A program made the position numbers and the translations under genes. The notes under the pieces are model-generated. The model was not told the DNA's origin. It ran no database searches and saw only the letters and a list, made by a program, of their open reading frames with translations. Below are positions 1 to 6,011 of a DNA stretch of 64,000 nt, one piece after another. This DNA is from an uncultured Prevotella sp. (GTDB lineage: Bacteria; Bacteroidota; Bacteroidia; Bacteroidales; Bacteroidaceae): NCBI GenBank assembly GCA_900322035.1, contig ONYL01000013.1:1-64000 (forward strand). Direction: 5' to 3'. Numbering within the stretch: position 1 is the stretch's first letter; every line of letters begins with the position of its first letter.

Positions 1-99
1 CCGCCGTATGCGGAACCGCACGTACGGTGGTGTGAGAGGACGGTGAACACGAAAATAGGAGATAAGCACCTATGATTAGTGTTTACCTCCTACTCGATT
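1..99 (+). mobile_element. 3' end of a group II intron (domains V and VI)
   Basis: The first 30 bases fold as a domain V hairpin: arms CCGCCGT and ACGGTGG enclose the usual AT bulge and a GCG-GAAC-CGC tip. About 20 bases later a second long hairpin (arms around 57-70 and 80-91) matches domain VI, and the sequence ends in CTCGATT, a common bacterial intron 3' terminus. The catalytic triad reads CGC rather than AGC. The rest of the intron, including any reverse transcriptase, lies outside the window. The exact 3' splice site (about 98/99) is inferred. Confidence 0.8.
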
Positions 100-160
100 A
101 GAAATCAACACCTGCGCAACCCTTATTCCTGAAGACGGTGAAACGGTAGAGGATTTATAA
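100..160 (+). pseudogene. 3' exon of a gene interrupted by the group II intron
   Basis: Directly after the intron an open frame reads EINTCATLIPEDGETVEDL and stops at 158-160, 17 bases before the next gene. This is the C-terminus of a protein whose body lies upstream of the intron, outside the window. The next gene resembles radical SAM mobile pair protein B, so the interrupted gene may be its partner; that is inference from neighbourhood only. If the intron splices, the gene is intact at RNA level and is not a true pseudogene. Confidence 0.5.
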
Positions 161-177
161 AGAATAAAGGAAGAAAT

Positions 178-1080
178 ATGGCAAAAACACTCATTAAAAC
201 GAAAGAGGTGCGTGGCATCATGACCAAGTCCAACCTCCCTGTTGGTGGCTATTCGGTGAATCCATACGTGGGTTGCACCCATGCTTGCAAGTATTGTTAC
301 GCCTCATTCATGAAGCGCTTCACAGGACATAAAGAAGAATGGGGCACTTTCTTAGACGTGAAGCATTGGCCTGCAATCGAGAATCCGAAGAAATATGCCG
401 GACAACGGGTGGTTATTGGATCAGTGACCGATGGGTATAATCCCGAAGAAGCAACGTTCCGCAGGACACGTAAACTGCTTGAAGAGCTCAAAGACAGCGA
501 TGCAGAAATACTCATTTGTACAAAGAGCGACCTCGTGTTGCGCGACCTTGACCTGCTCCGGCAAATGAAGAAAGTCACCGTATCGTGGTCAATCAACACG
601 CTTGATGAGACATTTCGTGCCGACATGGACAAGGCCGTGAGCATAGAGCGGCGCATCGCAGCCATGCGAAAGTTCTACGAGGCGGGCATCCGAACCATTT
701 GTTTTGTGTCGCCCATCTTCCCTGGCATTACCGATTTCAAGGCTATTTTCCATGAAGTGAAAGACATTTGCGACCTCTTTTGGCTTGAGAACCTCAATCT
801 GCGGGGTGGTTTTAAGGCCAACATTATGGATTATATCAAATCGCACTATCCTCATTTGTTCCCTCTTTATGAAGAAATCTATTTGCATAAAGACCGAACA
901 TATTGGAAGCAATTGGAGCAAGAGGCTGCGAAAATGGCGCAGGAGGCTCAATGTAAGTATGTGGATAATGAATTGCCTTACGAACGAAGTCCCAAAGGAC
1001 ATCCCTCAATAGTGAATTATCTTTATCACGAAGAAATCAGAGGGTCAGGAAATACTGGTAAAAGGAATGTTATGCAATAA
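178..1080 (+). CDS. radical SAM protein, mobile-pair protein B type
   Basis: This 300-residue protein has the radical SAM iron-sulphur motif CTHACKYC (Cx3CxxC) at residues 33-40, followed by a barrel-like body with the segments VVIGSVTDGYNPEE and LICTKSD. It resembles the spore-photolyase-like radical SAM group and, from memory, the family called radical SAM mobile pair protein B, which travels with a second radical SAM protein on mobile elements. The substrate is unknown. The start follows an A-rich stretch with AAAGGAAGAA, and the preceding frame ends 17 bases upstream, so the two were probably co-transcribed. The intron upstream and integrase remnant downstream fit a mobile island. Confidence 0.8.
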   Translation: MAKTLIKTKEVRGIMTKSNLPVGGYSVNPYVGCTHACKYCYASFMKRFTGHKEEWGTFLDVKHWPAIENPKKYAGQRVVIGSVTDGYNPEEATFRRTRKLLEELKDSDAEILICTKSDLVLRDLDLLRQMKKVTVSWSINTLDETFRADMDKAVSIERRIAAMRKFYEAGIRTICFVSPIFPGITDFKAIFHEVKDICDLFWLENLNLRGGFKANIMDYIKSHYPHLFPLYEEIYLHKDRTYWKQLEQEAAKMAQEAQCKYVDNELPYERSPKGHPSIVNYLYHEEIRGSGNTGKRNVMQ

Positions 1081-1178
1081 AACAGATGCGTATCTCTACT
1101 GTTGAAAGATTACTTGTAGAATAACTATTATAAGGCTTTCGGTATACTTGAAGGCCTCAAAAACATAGTTGTGTGTAG

Positions 1179-1364
1179 TTAGACGGTAGTAATATCAAAT
1201 GGCTGTCCTTTGGCAATCAACGACAGATAGGCAGATTGAATGGAAAGTAACAGGTTCTCCAACCTTCCGTTAATCTCCACCGCCTCACGGCTCTTGCCGT
1301 CCATCCTGCTCTCACTATCGTCTTGACAACACCCCAAGTAGGTTATTTTAAGCAATTCGGGCAA
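1179..1364 (-). pseudogene. possible remnant of a tyrosine recombinase N-terminal arm domain
   Basis: A short minus-strand frame contains a segment reading roughly MDGKSREAVEINGRLENLLL, then an amphipathic stretch ending AKGQPFDITTV (about 1182-1304). This resembles the N-terminal arm-binding helix region of Bacteroidetes tyrosine integrases, in which a DGKS-like turn is followed by IN..L..L...I..AY..L...G. No SAM-like or catalytic domain follows, so it would be a fragment. Its first residues overlap the end of the Fur-family gene, and its true upstream limit is unclear. Confidence 0.35.
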
Positions 1365-1762
1365 ATACCCTTTATCATATAATTGATGGCGTGCGGATAA
1401 AAACCTTCGGGTATATTTACCAGAGGGATACGATCCGATTCAAAACAATATGTTTGCTTGCACCGCTCGCAATAAAAGTGAACATGCTGGTCTGAAATGG
1501 TGTGATGTGTGTCGCTATAACACAACTCATATTTGAAAGAGCGGCTGCCATCCTCTATCACATGGACTATTTCCTTTTCAGAAAAAAGTTCAAGCACTCT
1601 GAAAATGCTCGCTTTATCCATTGAAAACCCCAACAAGATTTCCAAATCGGCAAGGCTGACCGGATGGGATACCTTCATCAACTCTTTAGCGACAAGGATA
1701 CGGTTGGAAGTGGGCTTAACCCCTTTCCTGTTTAAGAAATTTTCTATGTCTATACTATTCAT
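1343..1762 (-). CDS. Fur-family transcriptional regulator
   Basis: The 139-residue protein has the Fur layout: an N-terminal winged helix (residues 1-80, including TSNRILVAKELM and DKASIFRVLELF) and a C-terminal metal-binding domain. HVHFYCERC near residue 95 gives the histidine cluster and first CxxC, and GICPNC at the extreme C-terminus gives the second CxxC of a structural zinc site. It is therefore a metal- or peroxide-responsive repressor; Fur, Zur or PerR cannot be told apart. It is a stand-alone minus-strand gene with its own TACCTTTG promoter about 36 bases upstream. The integrase remnant overlaps its last codons. Confidence 0.85.
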   Translation of the reverse strand: MNSIDIENFLNRKGVKPTSNRILVAKELMKVSHPVSLADLEILLGFSMDKASIFRVLELFSEKEIVHVIEDGSRSFKYELCYSDTHHTISDQHVHFYCERCKQTYCFESDRIPLVNIPEGFYPHAINYMIKGICPNCLK

Positions 1763-1797
1763 TTTTTACGATTTATCTCAATATATTTTTTTGAGTA

Positions 1798-1805
1798 CAA
1801 AGGTA
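1798..1805 (-). promoter_or_regulatory. -7 promoter box of the Fur-family gene
   Basis: CAAAGGTA on the plus strand is TACCTTTG on the minus strand, an exact TAnnTTTG Bacteroidetes -7 box. It sits 36 bases upstream of the Fur-family start codon. The -33 element is poor. Confidence 0.6.
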
Positions 1806-1924
1806 AACGGTTCTGCTCACTTATTGACTACCAATATTTTATATAATACTACCATTTTGATTACCGGAATATTTATTTGGCATAAATAATGCGGAGATTT
1901 CGGCTATCATTCAGATAAATACGC

Positions 1925-1932
1925 TACTTTTG
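1925..1932 (+). promoter_or_regulatory. -7 promoter box upstream of a truncated frame
   Basis: TACTTTTG is an exact TAnnTTTG box, followed by an A-rich leader and an ATG at 1967. The only frame it could drive is 27 codons long. Confidence 0.5.
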
Positions 1933-1966
1933 CAACCAGTAAAATTTCAATAATAACAAAACCGCA

Positions 1967-2050
1967 ATGACATACAAGAATTCGATGGGGATTTTCCCTT
2001 ACGCAACATGGCGGCCACCTACAAAAGGATCTATGAATTATACAGGCTAA
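1967..2050 (+). pseudogene. 5' stub of a gene, 27 codons
   Basis: A promoter box, an A-rich leader and an ATG precede a frame beginning MTYKNSMGIFPYATWRPP that stops after 27 codons. The convergent Fic gene is also cut short at its 3' end 30 bases further on. The two broken ends facing each other suggest a deletion or insertion scar. The lost gene is not recognisable from this stub. It could also be a real small peptide, but nothing supports that. Confidence 0.3.
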
Positions 2051-2079
2051 TGGCGATCCAATTCGGAGTAGTCAGACAT

Positions 2080-2925
2080 TTATGCTACCATCAATGCCTC
2101 CAAGAAGAAGCGAACCCATTTTTCATAGGTTCCGGAGATTTCCACCGATGCCAGACCGGTGAAATATGGGAACTGGCGCAAGTGGAAGACTCGTGGAAGA
2201 TTGACGGCAGCTCCCTTGAGAATACCGCGCTCATTGAGGAAGAGCAGTGTGAGCAATTGTCCCACGCGCCCGTTACCGTCAATGAACGGATGGATAACCT
2301 CAAACTGGTAATGGATGAGTGCCGCTTTAATAAGCGGATGCACATCGTCATCGGCATTGATGTATTGTTCAAGGTCATAGAAAGCCTTGAGCATGTCATC
2401 GGGTGCCGGTGGAATGAAAGGTGCCGACTCGAGGGTGTCGTGCTCATCTCCCATCCAGATAGGGGACGTACGAAACTCTCCCGGGTATTTCTTCTCGTTA
2501 TGCTCACCCTGCATCGCTACCCAATGAAGGTCTTTGAGCAGTCGGCCTGAGAGGGGTAACCGCTCAAGACTGTCGATGCCGTAGCGGATAGCCCGTACCA
2601 TGTTCTGCTGGTCAATGTCGCGCTTTTTTTTCTCGGTCTCGTCACCTAACGACAGCAGGACCATCGGCGGAACGTTCCACTCGAGACGCACGGAAGACTC
2701 CGCAATCTCCTCCGTCATCTCCTTACCTTCCGCATCTTTTGCCTTGAGATGTTCCAAAGCTTTGTCAGCGAGGGCAAGAAGCGCAGGCTCCTGTCCGTTG
2801 TGCCCCTTATCTTCAACGTTGATGACGATATGCTGAAGAGGCTGTGGCACGAACGACTCGTAAGCCGTTCCTCCACGGCCATTCTTATGATAGTACCCGC
2901 TGCGCGGATCGGTAATCCTTTTCAT
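2080..2925 (-). CDS. Fic-family protein (AMPylase-like), C-terminally short
   Basis: The 281-residue protein has a Fic N-terminal region (FVPQPL at 26-31) and the active-site loop HPFIDGNGR at 212-220, with the catalytic histidine at 212. Fic enzymes usually transfer AMP from ATP to a protein hydroxyl. Two oddities are visible: the second arginine of HxFx(D/E)GNGRxxR is glutamine (Q223), and the inhibitory helix reads SVRLEWN at 78-84 where S/TxxxE(G/N) is usual. The protein stops just after WVRFFLEAL, about 90 residues short of typical Fic_N-Fic proteins, so a C-terminal domain is missing. Its ATG overlaps the stop of the upstream SIR2-like gene (ATGA), which implies translational coupling. 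Confidence 0.85.
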   Translation of the reverse strand: MKRITDPRSGYYHKNGRGGTAYESFVPQPLQHIVINVEDKGHNGQEPALLALADKALEHLKAKDAEGKEMTEEIAESSVRLEWNVPPMVLLSLGDETEKKKRDIDQQNMVRAIRYGIDSLERLPLSGRLLKDLHWVAMQGEHNEKKYPGEFRTSPIWMGDEHDTLESAPFIPPAPDDMLKAFYDLEQYINADDDVHPLIKAALIHYQFEVIHPFIDGNGRVGQLLTLLFLNERGILKGAAVNLPRVFHLRQFPYFTGLASVEISGTYEKWVRFFLEALMVA

Positions 2926-3590
2926 GTTGATAGTTCCTTCAATGTTTTACTGATGTCACCTGCCAGTCCAATGCTCCGGTCGGCAATATGCTGAGGAATA
3001 AACAATTCCTGTGCCAGATTGAGCGTGACATATCTCCAACCAGCCTGCTGTGCTATAAGTTGCATGAGTGGCACTTTGATCATCCTATTATGGCTGCCAA
3101 TGCCCAATTCCAATACGACAAGATTGCTGTTGGCATATTGCCGGATGAAAGTCTGCAGCTCCTCTGTCTTGTCATCGATCTCTCCAGTCCTTTCAAACGT
3201 ACCTTCTATCTCAAAGACCTTGTCAGCATCGAAACCGGAGAGTTCGAGATGAGTGTCGGCATTAGAAGTGATGATAAAATAAGGTTTGTCGTTAACGATG
3301 CGGCGCAGATCCGTCATCACTTCCGAAGGTTCGTAATTATCAATCCAGACTTGCCTTAGTCGCTTAAAGAATGTTTCTCTGTCGCTCTCTGACGGATAGG
3401 AATAAAAACATCCTTCAAGGACATTGCGGATGCCGAACCTTTGCTGGAAGTCGGCAAACAGTTGCCGGAACCGCTCGTCATTGGCGAAGATGTCATAGCC
3501 TTCAGCAATAGACAAGCCATTGCTGGCCCCTATGAGGAGGGCGTCAGCCTGGCTGATCCAGTCCTTGGCTTCTGTGATCTTGTTTTCCAT
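2922..3590 (-). CDS. degenerate SIR2-like (sirtuin fold) protein
   Basis: The 222-residue protein keeps the sirtuin NAD-pocket landmarks: GASNGLS (21-27) for the GAG(x)S loop, TSNADTH (108-114) for the TQNxD motif, and LELGIG (160-165) late in the Rossmann fold. The catalytic HG is replaced by EG in EIEG (127-130), and there are no zinc-ribbon cysteines. It is shorter than the neighbouring paralogue. It may bind NAD or ADP-ribose without deacetylase activity, or be a partner subunit. It lies 7 bases after the larger sirtuin-like gene and overlaps the Fic gene, so the three form one operon. Confidence 0.7.
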   Translation of the reverse strand: MENKITEAKDWISQADALLIGASNGLSIAEGYDIFANDERFRQLFADFQQRFGIRNVLEGCFYSYPSESDRETFFKRLRQVWIDNYEPSEVMTDLRRIVNDKPYFIITSNADTHLELSGFDADKVFEIEGTFERTGEIDDKTEELQTFIRQYANSNLVVLELGIGSHNRMIKVPLMQLIAQQAGWRYVTLNLAQELFIPQHIADRSIGLAGDISKTLKELST

Positions 3591-3597
3591 ACGTAGT

Positions 3598-4566
3598 TTA
3601 CTTTCCGAGATCCTGTCTTATTTCTTTCAACACTTTGGCGATATCGCCCACGATGACCTGGCCCTTGTCCTCTATCTGTTCCGGCAGGAAGTCATACTTA
3701 TTGTTCACCGACAGATACTTAGCGTGCGGGAAAGCGAGGGTGAGGTTCCAGAACGGTTCCTGGACAAACATCGGTGTGATTCTTCCCACGCCAAGCTCCA
3801 GGAAGAGAATCTTCTTGTCGGCATGCTGCTCGATCCAGTCGGAGACTTTCTGATACTGCTCCTGATACTTCTTTCCTTCCAGAAAGTTGCCGTAGCCACG
3901 TACCCAGGGGAAAGCCTCGGCACCACAGTGGGGGCAACGGGGAATCAGCTCGTCGGGCACAGCCGTCTTGTCCTCGCCCAACGACTCAATCATTTTCTTG
4001 ACGGGTTCCACGGCATCCCATACCTCATCAGTACACTGACGGGAACACTGGAAGAAACGATGGTCGCCTTGTATCTCGGCCACCTTATCCTCGGGATAGA
4101 GCTTCATGAACTGTGTGTCCTGATTCGTTGTTAAGACGAAAAAGTCCTTGCCTTTGAGAATGGTGTCGAGATCCTTGTAAGGCTCACGTACGGGAGCTGT
4201 CTGAGTGGTATAGAGAAATGTAGCTAAGAACGCCCATTTCTCATTGGGTGTGTCCCAGTGGCGGAAGCTGCCCTCAAAAGCATTCTTGACACCATACTTC
4301 TTGGCAAAGCGCCCGAAAGCCTGATAGAAGGAGGGCGTATCACTGTAGTAGAAGTCACCGCCACCGGCTGCTGACAGTCCGGAAGCTCCGCCGACAAGGA
4401 TGGCGTCTGCCTCACTGATGGCCTTTGCAGCTTGACGGATCTGTTCCTCCCACGCCGGCTTGGCCTTATGACTCATCTGATAAGGTGTACCGCCCTGCTG
4501 ATAGAGTTGATAATACATAGAGTAGTTCTGCTGGGTCTGTGTGACCCAATTCTCATAGAATGTCAT
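3598..4566 (-). CDS. class M sirtuin-like (SIR2-family) protein
   Basis: With the start placed at 4566 the protein has 322 residues. It shows GGASGLSAAGG (59-69), TTNQDTQF (146-153), EIQGDHRFFQC (164-174) and a four-cysteine zinc ribbon (C174, C178, C211, C214). The catalytic histidine is glutamine in the QGD motif, a mark of SirTM (class M) sirtuins, some of which are known to ADP-ribosylate proteins. No macrodomain, GcvH-like or LplA-like gene is nearby, unlike classic SirTM operons. An upstream in-frame ATG at 4632 overlaps the promoter box at 4630-4637 and cannot be in the transcript, so 4566 is preferred. It is the first gene of the sirtuin-sirtuin-Fic operon. Confidence 0.75.
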   Translation of the reverse strand: MTFYENWVTQTQQNYSMYYQLYQQGGTPYQMSHKAKPAWEEQIRQAAKAISEADAILVGGASGLSAAGGGDFYYSDTPSFYQAFGRFAKKYGVKNAFEGSFRHWDTPNEKWAFLATFLYTTQTAPVREPYKDLDTILKGKDFFVLTTNQDTQFMKLYPEDKVAEIQGDHRFFQCSRQCTDEVWDAVEPVKKMIESLGEDKTAVPDELIPRCPHCGAEAFPWVRGYGNFLEGKKYQEQYQKVSDWIEQHADKKILFLELGVGRITPMFVQEPFWNLTLAFPHAKYLSVNNKYDFLPEQIEDKGQVIVGDIAKVLKEIRQDLGK

Positions 4567-4629
4567 TGTCTTTTTACTTTCGTTATGCGTTACCTCAACG
4601 GGAATTGGTTCACCGTCTGATTTCGGGTG

Positions 4630-4637
4630 CAAAGGTA
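4630..4637 (-). promoter_or_regulatory. -7 promoter box of the sirtuin-Fic operon
   Basis: The minus strand reads TACCTTTG, an exact Bacteroidetes -7 box, about 64 bases upstream of the chosen start at 4566. It faces the AraC-gene promoter about 100 bases away, so one regulator could act on both. Confidence 0.65.
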
Positions 4638-4726
4638 TGGTGATTCAGTCAACTCATCGTTACCAAAAAAATCAGCAGAAATACCAAAATGAAAAGCATG
4701 AGCTTGCATGTCACATTTTGTTTCGT

Positions 4727-4734
4727 TATCTTTG
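4727..4734 (+). promoter_or_regulatory. -7 promoter box of the AraC-family gene
   Basis: TATCTTTG is an exact -7 box, with TTG 20 bases upstream at 4704-4706 as the -33 element. Transcription would start near 4740, which rules out the ATG at 4637 and favours 4757. Confidence 0.65.
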
Positions 4735-4756
4735 TACTCAAATAAAGGTCAGGCCT

Positions 4757-5683
4757 ATGATGAAAGTAAACAGTACGAAGGAACTCGGTACCTTCTCGGA
4801 TGTGAAAGCCAGTCAACTGGCACTGATGCACTACACGAAGACAGCGTGCGGTGTAGACTTTCTCCTCAATACCGCGGACAGTACGGAGAAGGCACCGTGG
4901 TTTCATATAAAGAAACGGTATATGACCGACTTCTTCGAGTTCTACTTCTTTAGAAAGGCGGAGGGATACATGCTTCTGAATGGTGAGCGGATTGATCTCC
5001 ATGATGGCATGCTGCTCATCATCTCACCTTATCAGCAGCAAGAGTGGCATACGGGGAAGGGTACGCCGGAATATACCTTTTTAATCTTTCAGGAAGAGTT
5101 TATTGCCAACTTTCTCCGCGACCAGTACTTCATGTACCGGTTGCTCTATTGCTACCAAAATGACAAGCCAACGTATTTCGATATGACAGAGGAAGAGGCT
5201 CAGCCATTTCTCAACTTATTGAAAGATATGAAAGTGGAACTGCGGAATCCTGTTGCTGACAGCTATCAGATGATCCTGGCTTTCCTTTATGAGTTTCTCT
5301 TGAAGTTGAACCGTCTCTATGCCCGCCGCTTCAACCTCCCATTCGCTCCGCCGCAGAACAACTATGCCTATCAGTACAAGCAACTCTTGGAGCGGCATAT
5401 CACCGAGTCGAACCGCGTCAATGACTATGCCGATATGATGCATCTGAGTCGTGTGACACTCAATCAGTGTGTTCAAAGGCAGTTTGGCGTCAGTGCCAGT
5501 CATCTGCTTAAACAGCGGTTGCTTCAGGAGGTGAAGCAACGCCTGCTGTTTACAGATGATTCCATCAAGGAAATAGCCTTCCAGCTTCATTTCTCGGAGC
5601 CTAATCATCTCGCCCGATTCTTCAAGGAACAGACCGGAAAGACGTTGACGGAGTTTCTCAAAGAGATGAAGCCACAGGGATAG
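4757..5683 (+). CDS. AraC-family transcriptional regulator
   Basis: The protein has about 308 residues. An N-terminal cupin-like sensor region (LNGERIDLHDGMLLIISP) precedes a C-terminal double helix-turn-helix. The latter contains VNDYADMMHLSRVTLNQCVQ and IKEIAFQLHFSEPNHLARFF, then the family's FKEQTGKTLTEFLK ending. Start candidates are adjacent ATGs at 4757 and 4760; 4757 is used because it lies just after the predicted transcription start. It is divergent from the sirtuin/sirtuin/Fic operon and is the obvious candidate to regulate it. The inducer cannot be told from the sequence. Confidence 0.85.
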   Translation: MMKVNSTKELGTFSDVKASQLALMHYTKTACGVDFLLNTADSTEKAPWFHIKKRYMTDFFEFYFFRKAEGYMLLNGERIDLHDGMLLIISPYQQQEWHTGKGTPEYTFLIFQEEFIANFLRDQYFMYRLLYCYQNDKPTYFDMTEEEAQPFLNLLKDMKVELRNPVADSYQMILAFLYEFLLKLNRLYARRFNLPFAPPQNNYAYQYKQLLERHITESNRVNDYADMMHLSRVTLNQCVQRQFGVSASHLLKQRLLQEVKQRLLFTDDSIKEIAFQLHFSEPNHLARFFKEQTGKTLTEFLKEMKPQG

Positions 5684-5707
5684 AAAAAGGGATGATCATG
5701 GAATATC

Positions 5708-5740
5708 CGGTGCGGCCCTTGTGGCCGTCCGCCGTTTTTC
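5708..5740 (+). terminator. probable terminator after the AraC-family gene
   Basis: A short GC-rich stem, CGGCC-cttgt-GGCCG, with flanking pairing, is followed by GCCGTTTTTC. Confidence 0.45.
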
Positions 5741-5817
5741 GTCGGATGAGGGCGCAAATGCCATGTGGGCGGAACATAATAAAAATATTTAATCTTGTTT
5801 TTATCATTATTTTTTTA

Positions 5818-5825
5818 TATCTTTG
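5818..5825 (+). promoter_or_regulatory. -7 promoter box for the outer-membrane protein locus
   Basis: TATCTTTG is an exact -7 box, with TTGTTT near 5795 as the -33 element at 20-base spacing. It gives a leader of about 110 bases to the ATG at 5942. Confidence 0.65.
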
Positions 5826-5941
5826 CCGAAGTCGTAATAACTATATACCTTGTAGACCACACTACACACAAAGGCGCGACTTCCAAGACGCGTAAAATCA
5901 TGGACTGCTAACATTATTATTAACACAACAGGCAAAGCATT

Positions 5942-5995
5942 ATGAAAAGAGAATCTGAAATTCAAGAGCTCGTTAAATTTTTTAGGGGGGGGTAA
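5942..5995 (+). CDS. 17-codon leader frame ending in a G8 tract
   Basis: A start codon preceded by AGGCAAAG opens the frame MKRESEIQELVKFFRGG, which stops at 5993-5995 directly after eight Gs. If the G run were 7 or 10 long, this frame would read straight into the outer-membrane protein and add about 23 residues before its signal peptide. It may therefore be the true N-terminus in an 'off' phase, a leader peptide, or a consequence of a homopolymer sequencing error. Nothing else identifies it. Confidence 0.45.
   Translation: MKRESEIQELVKFFRGG
5985..5992 (+). repeat. G8 homopolymer tract, possible phase-variation site
   Basis: Eight consecutive Gs follow TTTTTTA. The tract sits inside the 17-codon frame, 20 bases before the next start codon, which is typical of slipped-strand phase-variable loci. 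See the leader entry for the reading-frame effect. Confidence 0.6.
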
Positions 5996-6011
5996 CCACT
6001 CTTCAACAAAA

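Noticed and set aside
4566-4632. Earlier start for the class M sirtuin-like gene
   Set aside because: The ATG at 4632 overlaps the promoter -7 box, so it cannot be in the mRNA.
5692-5895. 67-codon plus-strand frame after the AraC gene
   Set aside because: It runs through the probable terminator and the promoter box, with no ribosome-binding context or protein-like pattern.
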